A stretch of DNA of 64,000 nucleotides from Dipteris shenzhenensis. Its lineage: Eukaryota; Polypodiophyta; Polypodiopsida; Gleicheniales. The position numbers were made by a program, and so were the translations under genes. Location of the stretch: NCBI GenBank assembly GCA_047967505.1, contig CM106539.1; one strand, 5' to 3'. Below, piece after piece: positions 9,539-19,881 of this stretch (position 1 is the stretch's first letter; every line of letters starts with the position of its first letter). The notes under the pieces are model-generated. The model made no database searches, was not told the origin of the DNA, and worked only from the letters and a program-made list of their open reading frames with translations.

Positions 9539-10996
9539 TTGCTGCAAGAATTCAACTTCAAAATTGTGGTCCGCAAAGGTGCCCAACACTACATTGCCGA
9601 TCACATGTCTCGAGTCAAGACCGGAGAAGAAGCCACTGGAGTAGAAGATGACTTACCAGATGCCACACTATTTCAAATAGATGCTGTTCCGGAATGGTGT
9701 GGAGATATCATTGGGTACTTGATGGCAGGAAGACCACCCCCTGACATGAAAGCAGTAGATGCCAAAAAATTGATTCTAAAGGCTGCACCATATCAACTCA
9801 TTGCAGGACAACTATACAAGATGGGCAAGGACCAGATATTAAGAAGATGGGTAATGCCTCATGAGATCTTGCCAATCCTGAGTGAAGTCCATGAAGGCAT
9901 TGCAGGAGGACACTTCCAAGGGGAAGCCACAGCAAGAAAAGTTCTCCTCGCAGGATACTGGTGGCCCACACTGTGGGCAGATGCCTATGAATATGTAAAA
10001 GGCTGTGATGTATGCCAACGAACTATTAAACCACAACACAAAGACTTCAATCCCCTAACAACAGTTGTTGCACAACAGCCATTTGAAAAATGGGGGATTG
10101 ATTATGTGGGTCCCATACATCCAGCAGCAAAAGGAACACAGGCACGCTACATCATTGTGGCCACTGATTACTTTACAAAATGGGCTGAAGCTAAAGCAGT
10201 CAGAAAGGCAGATGCCAAAAGCACAGCAAGATTCTTGTACGAACATGTGATCACCCGATTCGGATGCCCCCTTGAAATTGTGTCGGATAGAGGCACACAT
10301 TTTGTCAATGAGGTAATCCAAGAACTCTTGTCTGGCTTCATGGTCATTCATAGAAAAAGCACACCCTACTACCCCCAAGGGAATGGACTAGCAGAATCCA
10401 CAAATAAAATCATATGCAATATCCTCACCAAGGTAGTAGAACCACAGCGTTCTGATTGGGCAGAGAAACTGAATGCAGCCTTATGGGCATACAGAACCAC
10501 ATTCAAGGTCAGTACAGGGAACACACCTTTTCAATTGGTGTACGGCCTTGAAGCCGTGGTCCCACTCGAATTTGTAATACCAAGTCTACGCATCGCAATA
10601 CAGGAACGCATGGGTGATCATGAGTCCTTGAAAGAAAGGCTCTGTCAGTTGGAAAAGCATACAGAGACAAGACTAGTTGCTTATCATGCCATGACAACAG
10701 AAAAACGTCGAAGAAAGGCATGGTTTGACAGGAATCTGAAAGCTAAAGACATCCAGGAAGGCGACTTAGTCCTGTTATACAATGCTAAAGTACACAAGGG
10801 AAAACTAAAGTATCTAGGTCAAGGACCCTACCGAGTACGAAAGATGAATCCCATTGGAGCTGTGCTACTTGAAACACTAGATGGAGTCCAATTCAACACA
10901 ACAATAAACGGGAGCCGACTGAAGCGTTACTACGTCAACACGCGAGCCATCCCCGACAAAAACGAAGATTTGGGAAACCAAGTCTTCCTTAGTTAG
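9539..10996 (+). CDS. pol: Gypsy integrase part of Pol
   Basis: Inserts the DNA copy into the genome. It continues the upstream pol frame after one stop. The start keeps the last RNase H residues (LLQEFNFKIVVRKG). A His-His-Cys-Cys zinc domain runs from HEGIAGGHF near 118 to GCDVCQR near 157. The catalytic triad is Asp188 (GIDYVGP), Asp250 (VSDRGTHF) and Glu286 (GLAESTNK), with the expected D-35-E spacing. The C-terminal part has GQGPYRVRKM and NGSRLKRYY, the usual DNA-binding tail, and no chromodomain. Translation would need readthrough of the TGA at 9530 or a helper element. Confidence 0.92.
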   Translation: MLQEFNFKIVVRKGAQHYIADHMSRVKTGEEATGVEDDLPDATLFQIDAVPEWCGDIIGYLMAGRPPPDMKAVDAKKLILKAAPYQLIAGQLYKMGKDQILRRWVMPHEILPILSEVHEGIAGGHFQGEATARKVLLAGYWWPTLWADAYEYVKGCDVCQRTIKPQHKDFNPLTTVVAQQPFEKWGIDYVGPIHPAAKGTQARYIIVATDYFTKWAEAKAVRKADAKSTARFLYEHVITRFGCPLEIVSDRGTHFVNEVIQELLSGFMVIHRKSTPYYPQGNGLAESTNKIICNILTKVVEPQRSDWAEKLNAALWAYRTTFKVSTGNTPFQLVYGLEAVVPLEFVIPSLRIAIQERMGDHESLKERLCQLEKHTETRLVAYHAMTTEKRRRKAWFDRNLKAKDIQEGDLVLLYNAKVHKGKLKYLGQGPYRVRKMNPIGAVLLETLDGVQFNTTINGSRLKRYYVNTRAIPDKNEDLGNQVFLS

Positions 10997-11889
10997 GATT
11001 AGATTGTATCACAAGCACTCACTCGCATATGCACGTTTTTGCACATATAGTTTGCACTAGATTGTTCCACGCACACTCACTGCATACGCACGTTTTTTGC
11101 ACATTAGGGAGGTTTGAGTCTTAGTTTCCCTATCAAATCCCAGAAATAAGCATATAGTTAGACACATCACATGCACTCACATGATTTTGCATAGGCACAT
11201 AATAGATTGCATAAAAAATAGTATCACACACTTTCATTCCATACTCTCAAAGCATGCAATGAATTCACAAGCAGTACACGAAGCTATGCCAAAGCTCAAG
11301 ATGAATTGGCAACAGAGTCTGCAGCCTCCGCAACGAGACCCCTGCCAAACATCACAGCCGTCTCCTATATGCAAAAATATCAAACTTGCAAGCTCAATGC
11401 TACGGGTGCAATCGCATCCAACATGTATGCAAGATAGCAAGAAATGACAGCCTCAACAACGAGACCCCCGCCAAACCTCTTCCCAAGAAGATTCGATGGC
11501 AGCGTCTGCAACCTCAGCAACGAGATCCCCTCTGACATTCATAGTCATCTACCCCTCCTTAAGTGGAGATAAGCTTCTTGACCAACATCCTTTTATACCA
11601 ATCATCCACAACGAGACCCCCGCTAAACCTCTTTCCCAGAAGATTCAATGGCAGCATCCGTAACCTCAGCAACGAGATCCCCTCTGACATTCATAGTCAT
11701 CTACCCCTCCTTAAGAGAAGATAAGTTTCTTGACTATTGACTACACATTGTGTGGTGCAAAAGAATTACAGCAGGAACAACTCGCATACCACAAGCTAAA
11801 TCGCCACTGGATTACACACATGGCATCCCAACTTTGAAATCAAAATAAGCCATAACCCGAGGACGGGTAATAAAATGGATCCGGGAGTA
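10997..11889 (+). other. Gypsy 3' untranslated part with tandem repeats
   Basis: No gene. Contains a pair of ~45-bp repeats around GCACGTTTTTGCACA (11025-11105) and two copies of a 152-bp unit starting ACAACGAGACCC at 11456 and 11608, with a shorter diverged copy near 11330. The polypurine tract for plus-strand priming must lie near 11878-11889 (GGATCCGGGAG), but it is weak. Confidence 0.75.
11456..11735 (+). repeat. Two-copy 152-bp tandem repeat in gypsy 3' region
   Basis: The units share ACGAGACCCCCGC, AAGATTC(G/A)ATGGCAGC, GAGATCCCCTCTGACATTC and CTACCCCTCCTTAAG in the same order with few changes. A third, degraded start is at about 11329. Confidence 0.85.
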
Positions 11890-13102
11890 TGTTGACTCTG
11901 TGCCAACATGAACTTATGAAGAAAGAGAAGGTGATACAACTTTGTGATACAACTTTGTGTTACAACTTTGTGTTACAACTTCTAGACACAACTTTATGTT
12001 ACGACTTTGTGTAACAACTTTGTGTTACAAGTTTGTGTTACAACTTCTACATGAAGAGAGAGAATGTGTTACGACTTTGTGACACAACTTTGTGTTACAA
12101 CTTTGTGTAACAACTTTGTGATACAACTTTGTGACACAACTTTGTGTTACAACTTTGTGTAACAACTTTGTGTTACAACTTCTACATGTAGAGAGAGAAG
12201 GTGTTACAACTTTGTGTTACAACTTTGTGATACAACTTTGTGTTACAACTTTGTGATACGACTTTGTGTTACATGCAGAGAGAGAAGCTCTCCAACTTGT
12301 ATAAATACCCCATAATGGAATGAAGCCCACACTCTTGGGGCATTGTGTTGAGTCTACATTGGTATTCCAAGCATTTGTCTCAAGTGTCCATGCTTCCTTG
12401 CACTGCACGTCCAAAAGCATGTCCTAACCTTGCAACCCTTCTCCCCACTCCTCCAACCCTGCAACCCATCCTCTCCCTCTCCTCCTCCCTTCTCCCTCCT
12501 CCTCCTCCTCCTCCTCCTCCCTCCTCCTCCCTCCTCCTCCTCCTCCTCTCTCCTCCCTCTCCCTCCTCCTCTTCCCTCCTCCTCCTTCCTCCTCTCCCTC
12601 TTACTTCACCCATGCTCTTACACCTTCTTCCTCTCCCACTCCTATACTTTCCTAAACCCTTAAACTCAATGATCTATGAGGGAGACGAGTTCTCCACCAT
12701 GTACTCTACTCTGAACCTTGGAACCTCCTCCTAACCCTGAACTCCTTCTAAACCTTGGAACCTCTTTCTAAACCCTGGAACTCTCTCTAACCCTGAACTC
12801 TTTCTAAACCCTGGAACCTCCTTCTGAACCCTTAAACTCCTCCTAAACCCTACAACCCCCAATGAAGGCGAAAGCCTTCATTACCCCAACAACAATGGTT
12901 TACGTGCCTTTTACACATGCTTGCATTATGTTTACTCACCACACTTAAGCCTACGTCTCTCACCGGAACACGACTCGAGGTCCTAAGCTACATATATACT
13001 ACAACGACAATTCCAATATATCTGTAGGTGACAAAAAGCCTCGGAACCCTGCAACATAGAATACCCAGCTCTTCCTACGAAAGCGGTAGGAAAGAGACAA
13101 CA
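11890..13102 (+). repeat. Right (3') LTR of gypsy element
   Basis: 1213 bp, three bases longer than the left LTR because of one extra CCT. TATA box at 12300-12307. Followed by AGTGG (13103-13107), the second copy of the target duplication, after which the interrupted flank resumes. Confidence 0.95.
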
Positions 13103-13107
13103 AGTGG

Positions 13108-13812
13108 CTTTTCATAATTGTCTTAAGTAATTGTCCTTTCATATTTATCCTTTATGTGTTGATGTCATTTCATAATTTTCACAAGTGATTAATTACCTTT
13201 TCATAATTTCTTGAGTTTGAATTTCATAATTGTCTTAAGTAATTAATTGTCTATCTGCTTCATACCCGCTCTTGTGTTTTGTTTTTTGTTTTTTATCTTC
13301 ATGTTTGTGTCTACATTTGTCCAATCCCCCCAAATTAGACATGGGATCACGTCACACGTTCGACGAGGACGAAAACTCTTGTAGGAGGAGACATCATGAT
13401 CTCTACTCTCCAGATGTCTTTGAATCCACTCAGGTGACACCCCTGGCTCGACTTCTCTCAAACGTAGCACTGTGACTACCCCTCAGCAAACTCCTTTGGT
13501 AGCAGCCCATGGCTTTCTCGGGAGTCCCAACGAGTTTATTGCACACATGTTGATGCGGAGGTAGCAAGATTCTTCTCTTTGCTATTCCAAAGGACCTCAG
13601 CAAATCCATCTCCTACACTGACAACTTGACCTACTGTCCAGTCGTCCCCTCTAGCCCCTTCGACTGAGGGGTCATCACCTAGGCGTGCCTATCGTAAGGG
13701 AAGGAAGAGTAGGAAGGGTCGCTTATGTTGACTCGGGAGATGTAGACAAGTTAGCACGCTCACATCCCTACAAGTCTCCACTTGGTCTCGAGACCCAGTA
13801 CCAGTCAGGTCC
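13108..13812. other. Old flanking DNA, no firm gene
   Basis: Contains several copies of CATAATT(G/T)TC(T/A)(T/C)AAGTAATT (13115-13250), then a short open frame from ATG 13341 to TGA 13473 (MGSRHTFDEDENSCRRRHHD...) with no recognised family. It may be the decayed start of the frame at 13813. Confidence 0.4.
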
Positions 13813-14370
13813 TTGTCCTCTCCTACTCCCACTACTACTCCTCGCTTCGTAAGTGCTCGTAGTAACACCACTCGCTCTGACTCTGCCACTACCATGAGTC
13901 CTTATCTGGTCAAGGACCTGTCCTATGAAATCACGGTCATTGGAGAGATAATAGAAAATAAAAAGGGCTCAGCAGTGATGGCCACCATGAGGCAATTGAT
14001 GAGCCACCACTTTAGGAGCGGCATAGCTACTAACTGGTGGTACCAAGATGACCAAAAGAAGTAGGCAGTCATCAATGAATTGAAAAGACAATATCCTAAC
14101 CCCCCAAATTAGGAGTTCAATTCAGATTACATGTAAGAGCGCATGCGGGTCCTCTTGAAGCATCGTAGGTCAACCTTGCGTACTTCCATCGCAAAGGGGA
14201 AGGCTAAACTTAGCTGGGTAGACAAAGCTAACTGAAAGTTTTTCAAGAAGCAATACAAGGACCATCCCGAACTGTTCGAGGGTTAGAGGAGGGCTGTGAG
14301 GAGACAGCTCGACTCCGTAGGTACTTCGCACTTTGGTGCAAGCGGACGGTTGACGTTCGAGGCAACCATG
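13813..14370 (+). pseudogene. Unrecognised protein remnant with five in-frame stops
   Basis: One reading frame stays protein-like for about 180 codons, through stops at 14062 (TAG), 14110 (TAG), 14134 (TAA), 14233 (TGA) and 14284 (TAG). The text between them is basic and well mixed (MATMRQLMSHHF, VINELKRQYPNPPN, RMRVLLKHRRS, KFFKKQYKDHPELFEG). All five stops are one C-to-T change from CAG, CAA or CGA. I do not recognise the family; a transposon-encoded protein is the likeliest source. No start or end can be fixed. Confidence 0.45.
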
Positions 14371-16860
14371 GGTAATAAGTCTACTTCTTCTTGTTTAATG
14401 TATTGTTTTATTTGTTTTACTACATATTGCATGCACTTGATCTGCGGGATGTGGGAGCTTTAGAATACATGATGCTTGTGGATGAAATCAAACTTGTGAA
14501 TGCATTAGAATAATCATGACATGATGATTCTAAGATGCATTCAAGATGAAAATCATCATGGTTTATCATCATGGTCCTAGATATCATGTTTTCCACCATC
14601 AGGACCATGTGTATCCTGAATTGCTCTAGTAGATGATGGAAAACACCAAGGTGGGGGGGCCTATATATAGCCCCAGCCTCCCCCCTGTTCGGTCAGCTAG
14701 AGAGGGAGTTGACCATCTTACAAGTGGGCCGACATCAGCTACCCTTACATGGGCCAACCAACATGAATCATCAACCTATAAAGGGTTTATAGCACTTGCC
14801 AACATGTGGACCAACAAGGGGCTCAGGATGCACGCAATACCTACCCTAGACTACCCTCACGGGAGCACGCACACCCACAAGCACTAGCCTTCTCTCACAG
14901 GTGACATCAGGAGATGTTGACCTTCAATAGAAACATGGTATTACTTCAACATAATGAGGCTAATCTCTTCCCAATATATGATTTTATTCCATACAAAACC
15001 CAATGCAAAGATCCAACATTTGAAGGGGATGGATTTTAAATAAATTGTTTGGTCAAGATACTAAACACCTGGCATACAAAATTCACTCATGATCATGCAA
15101 ATGTAGATTAGTCACACATTCCCATATTAGAGCTTTGTGACAATAATTGCATCATAATCACATAGAAGCTAGGCGTTTTCAAAGACGTATTAGTTGGACA
15201 ATAACTCTTTGACATGGAAAGTACCATTTGAAAAGTAGACAACAAGAAACTCTATCAACACAAAAGGGGGATTGTGCATTCTGATTGTAGCATCGAACTC
15301 ATGAGATATACAATACTAGAATAGTTCAAAAATGCCTCTAAAAATATTGCACAAATTTGAGCCAAACACTCTTATACAAGTCTTCCCCAAAGATCTCACA
15401 AAATGTAGTAGTCTACTACCCTAGATCATCTATGGTGAGCACAAATTTGTTCCTACTTTCCTTGCACTACTTTGGTTGTGTGCTCCTTTGTGAGCTTCAC
15501 TAACCTTTTATGGTGCACAAATCAATCCACAAACCATCCAATGATCCACCACCCACAAACTAGCCAACCTGGTCTATCAATCTATCAACCTATTGTTGGC
15601 TCTTTTTCAAGCTTATACAATGTCCCCTATAAGAGCCTTTTGCTGAGTATCTACCAATACACTTGCCCTTTTCCAAAGCGTATTCATGCTTTCCCATCAG
15701 CCTATACTTCTACTTGGTGTGCTATCTCCACTAGCCTCTTTTGCAATAGTAGTCTACACAGTCCTACGTAGCATCCACACAACTAATCCATAGGCCTTGT
15801 GGATGCTCTAGGAAGTCTTGCAAAGGTCACCATATAGCTTGAGCCTTGTGTAGTACATGTTACTTGCCGGTTTGCTTTCTTTTTTAGCTTTTGCCCACCT
15901 CTAATAGTGGACCATGTGACAACCCCACATGGCAGCCTATAGTACTGCCCATATGGCTATCTTCCTTTCTTCCAACTAGATCGGCCAACGTGGCATCCAA
16001 ACTTGATGCACACATAACAGAATCTCAAGCCCCACAATATTGTGACCAATGGTACAATGTCCTTGTGCTCTCCTCAATATGGGCGTTTACAAATGGGACA
16101 ACTGACCCTAGTTTCCAATAGATCTTAGTCGTCAAGGTAGCAATTGCTAGAAATTACCCAACAGAGGGTATGCACAGTGGAAGACCGATCATAATGCCCA
16201 TGAGCTCACACAATCTGATGTGGGGTGTGGAATCACAAACTTCTTAACTTATGTGCATAGATGCGCAAGCTAGTAAATAGACAATGCTCAGAGCCAAATA
16301 TAGAAGCAACACTTTATATTTCCATCCGGTTAAAAACTAGGATAGGATACAATACCAAAAGGTTCTCCAACTACAAGCCTGGCACTTCTAGATCTCTGAG
16401 CTCGCGTGCTCCACCTCGAGCATATGTAGACTCTCTATCTAGAGTGATCCTCTCCACCTTGCTATCAGGAAATTAGCCTAGGTGGGCAACCTCCTATAAG
16501 CTAGGTTTGCAGCACAAGGTACTTCTTTCTCCTCCTGAATGTAGGTGCAAGATTAGCCCTATTACTACTCCTTCTAATAGTGGATTGGCTGCTGCAGATG
16601 ATGTTGAATGAGGACTAGAGGCCCTCCTTTTATAGGTCCTAAGGGATGGCAAAAACCGACTAGCCTACAGCTAGCAAATTGGTTGACCAGTGGTACAGCC
16701 CTATTAGGGCTCACAAATCCGAGGCCTTTTGGGCCCACTGTTCTAGGGCCTTGGCCCTCCAATCAAGGCAAGGGCCCAACCTATATAAAGGTAGGTCCCT
16801 GCCTCATGGCAACTTGTTTTGCTACTCTAATAGGCCTCATCTAGCCCCATAGCAAGTGGA
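14371..16860. other. Non-coding DNA, nothing recognised
   Basis: No frame longer than about 100 codons and no recognisable motif. A TATATATAG word sits inside a short G/C-flanked palindrome at about 14653-14690, and a TATAAAG word is near 16782. Sequence texture suggests old, decayed transposon or intergenic DNA. Confidence 0.5.
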
Positions 16861-16872
16861 CCAACTAAATTG

Positions 16873-17220
16873 TGTACTGTAGCGCTATCTGAATAATGAA
16901 ACATTGTATACTATGGTAGGACCATTGTAACAGAGGTAAAGTAGCAGGAACACTATATTAGGGAAACTGTTGTAGGAGCATCTAAAGCAAGACATCTATA
17001 CCGGGAACACTATCTCAGTAACATCTGAAGCAGTACATCTGTAGCACTATTTGAATACTGAAACATTGTAGCAAGGATACTATAGCAGGACCATTGTAAC
17101 AAAGGTAAAGTACCAGGAACACTATAGCAGAGGGAAACTATTGCAAGAGCATCTAAAGCAAGACATCTGTACCAGGAACATTATCTCAGTAACGTCTAAG
17201 CAGTAACGTCTAAGCAGTAC
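16873..17220. repeat. Two-copy ~162-bp tandem repeat
   Basis: GAAACATTGTA occurs at 16898 and 17060, followed in both by GGACCATTGTAACA(G/A)AGGTAAAGTA and CAAGACATCT(A/G)TACC in order. A 15-bp duplication (TAACGTCTAAGCAG) closes the block near 17190-17220. Non-coding. Confidence 0.85.
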
Positions 17221-17359
17221 TTTTGTAGTAGGAGAGAAGGAGTAGGAGTAAAGCAGTAAGAAATTCTCAGTAGACGGAAGACTTCATATTGCCTCTTCTT
17301 GGAACTCCTCTTTTGGCACAAAGCGTGATGTAACCTTGAGAGCAATTGTACCCAAGATG

Positions 17360-17470
17360 AGTGGGTAGGGGCAAGGGTTCTTTGTCTTGCACTTAGGAAT
17401 GGTTCTTTGTCTTGTTCTTATGATGACTAGGTAGGGGCAAGGGTTCTTTGTCCTGCTCTTAGTAATGGGT
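17360..17470. repeat. Short tandem repeat, ~70-bp period
   Basis: GTAGGGGCAAGGGTTCTTTG occurs at about 17366 and 17431, each followed by TCTTG/CCTGC CTTAG(G/T)AATGG. No gene. Confidence 0.7.
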
Positions 17471-17936
17471 TTGGGGCAAGTCGTCTCGTCATGTTGAACC
17501 TTGAAAGTGGCGCTTGATGGGTCGGACTTGGACATTGGACTTTTGAAAGTTGGTTGGAGGTTGGTTGTGAGTTGGTGCTGGAGAGAGAGTTGGCACCAAG
17601 GGGGGCTTGTAGAGAGCAATTGTACACCAATTCACTGGAAGGGATTGGAATCCAAGCACGCGAGGGGGAAGAAGACAAGGGATACAGAGCTGGGGAGCAA
17701 GGAGGGCAGATTAGATGTGGGCGACTGAAAAGCGACTGCTTGAAAGTTATATTAGGAAAAAAGGGACCTCATTTTGGGACCTTTTAGCCAAGAAAGAAAA
17801 TAGCCCTCCACCAATCAAAGGAGGGCCAATGTAACCTTAAAAAATTTAGAAAAAGGAAAACAAAATAATTGCAGTCGATTTTGCATTCAATGAGGATACT
17901 TGAGCTACTTTATTATATCTGACGTACAATGAATAT

Positions 17937-18137
17937 TTTGGTATTTTTGACATCACTGGCACATCTGAAGCGAGCCAAAACCCCCCAGTCCAACCTATCA
18001 AATCGCTTTCATTTGTACGGGAACCTTGCATTTATGAGCCTTTTTTGAGCCTCTGGGGGCCCATTTTTGGCATTTCAAAAGCCTTTTTGGGGGTTTTGGC
18101 TTGCTCCACACATGCTAGTGATGTCAAAAATACCAAA
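17937..18137. repeat. Inverted repeat with ~50-bp arms
   Basis: The left arm at 17937-17988 (TTTGGTATTTTTGACATCAC ... GCCAAAACCCCCCA) is the reverse complement, with a few mismatches, of 18088-18137. The ~100-bp loop contains GAGCCTTTTTTGAGCC and GGGGGCCC. It abuts the truncated end of copia A. It could be a small foldback transposon or the trace of a rearrangement. Confidence 0.7.
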
Positions 18138-18192
18138 TTCTGCACCATACATCAGTGGGGTTATGTCATATTTTACTGTTTTAGAGGAAAGA

Positions 18193-19881
18193 ATGTTGTC
18201 ACAATAAATGACAACTGGCCCATCTGTAGACTGATGCATATCATAGAGTAGCTTATGCAACCAAGCTACCTCACATGCAGCCATTGCTGCACCCCTGTAC
18301 TCAGCCTCTGTGCTCGACAAGGCAACTGTAGGCTGTTTCTTGCTGCTCCAAGTGACTACAGCACTCCCAAAAGAGAACACATACCCACTGGTAGATCGTC
18401 TATCAGAAATACTACCAGCCCAATCAGCATCAGTGTATCCATGCAACTGTATCTGAACCCCAGCCTCATAAAATAGTCCATACTGCAATGTGGACTTCAC
18501 AAACCTGAGTATGCGTCTAGCTGCATCCAAATGTGGTTTCCTTGGAGCCTGCATAAACTGACTTACCAACCCAACAGCATAGCTTAAATCTGGCCTGGTA
18601 ATAGTCATGTAAATCAAACTTCCTACTATGCGTCTGTACATAGTAGGGTCTTCTAGAAGCTCACCTGCATTTGCGCTCAGCTTCACATTCTGCTGCAAAG
18701 GAACTGAAACAGCCTGTCATCCCATATTTGGACAGCAAGTCCAGTCCATACTGCCTCTACAAGAGCTGTATCCCACTTGGTGATCTAATCACCTCAATGC
18801 CCAAGAAATAACGTAGCTCTCCCAAATCCTTCATCTCAAACTTCTGCCTCAATAGCATTTTCACATGAAGGATATCTTCATCACTATCACCTGTGATGAT
18901 CAAATCATCAACATAAATGACAAGCAGCATAATCCCTTTCTCTGTTTTTCTCACATAGAGTGAGAAATCTGCCTTGGAAATCTAAAAGCCAATAGTGACA
19001 AGATACTGTCCTATCTTGTCAGACCATGATCTAGGTGCTTGCTTCAAGCCATACAAGGCTTTCTTCAACCTACAAACAAACTCAGGATGAATAGCATGAA
19101 CATAACCTGCTGGCTGCTCCATAAAGACCTCTTCTTGCAAATCACCATGCAAGAAGGCATTCTTTACATCCATCTGATGTAAAGACCATCCCTTTGATGC
19201 AACCATGGCAATGGCTGCTCTTACGGTTGCCATCCTTGCAACCGGGCTGAAAGTTTCTTCATAATCAATGCCATATGTCTGTGCATACCCCTTGACAACT
19301 AATCTTGCCTTGTATCTATTCACAGAACCATCTGCATTGTGCTTGATCTTATAAACCCACTTAGAGCCAATTGCATTCTTGTCTTTAGGCAAAGGCACCA
19401 ATTCCCATGTAGCATTTGCATCCAAGGCATCCATTTCTTCATCCATGGCTTTCTCCCATTTTTCATTTCCCATGGCTTGCTCAAAAGAAGTGGGTTCTGG
19501 TTCCTGTATCACTTTGACCATATAGGCATAGTGAATGGCTGTAAATCCATCATATTTCAGCCTATCCACAGGATACCTAACCTTGGTAGACCTGCGCAAA
19601 ATAGGCTCACTTCCAGGTGCTCTCAAAACATCCCTGGTCTTCCTTACTCCAGGTGTAACAACAGAAGGAATACCCAACTCATCATCAATGCTCTGCTCTG
19701 AGCCACTGGATTCACCATCCACATAAGAGTGACCTACATTCACATCAAACATGGGCTGATCTACCTTCTCTTTTCCTTTTTGTGATACCTGCGTACCACT
19801 ATCTGCATTGCTTTGAGGAGATTCTTCTGATCTCAATCTACCTGTCCATGGCGAAGTATGTGAACCACTGCTAGAGGACAC
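18193..19881 (-). pseudogene. pol: Copia A integrase tail-RT-RNase H, broken
   Basis: RT and RNase H of element A. Present are KWVYKIKHNADGSVNRYKAR, DVKNAFLHGDLQEEVFMEQP, YVDDLIITGDSDED and the RNase H words GYTDADWAGS and SSTEAEYRGAAMAA. Damage: a TAG in place of CAG in GFQISK near 18980; an ~8-bp deletion near 18697; and the 3' end replaced after CDN by unrelated sequence at 18193. The catalytic YVDD is intact, but the protein cannot be made whole. Confidence 0.9.

Larger units (their letters stand above)
502..13102 (+). mobile_element. Complete Ty3/gypsy LTR retrotransposon (Athila/Tat-like), 12.6 kb
   Basis: Both LTRs start TGTTGAC and end GACAACA, and AGTGG flanks each side. Order inside is LTR, primer site, 2.9-kb leader, gag-protease, RT-RNase H, integrase, 0.9-kb 3' untranslated part, LTR; integrase after RT is the gypsy order. 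The integrase tail has the GPYRV and NGSRLKRYY type motifs and no chromodomain, and the primer site matches tRNA-Asp, both typical of the plant Athila/Tat (OTA) group. The LTRs differ by about six base changes and one CCT triplet in ~1210 bp, so insertion was recent. Gag-protease is open; pol has a single in-frame stop. The lineage call within OTA is inference. Confidence 0.95.
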
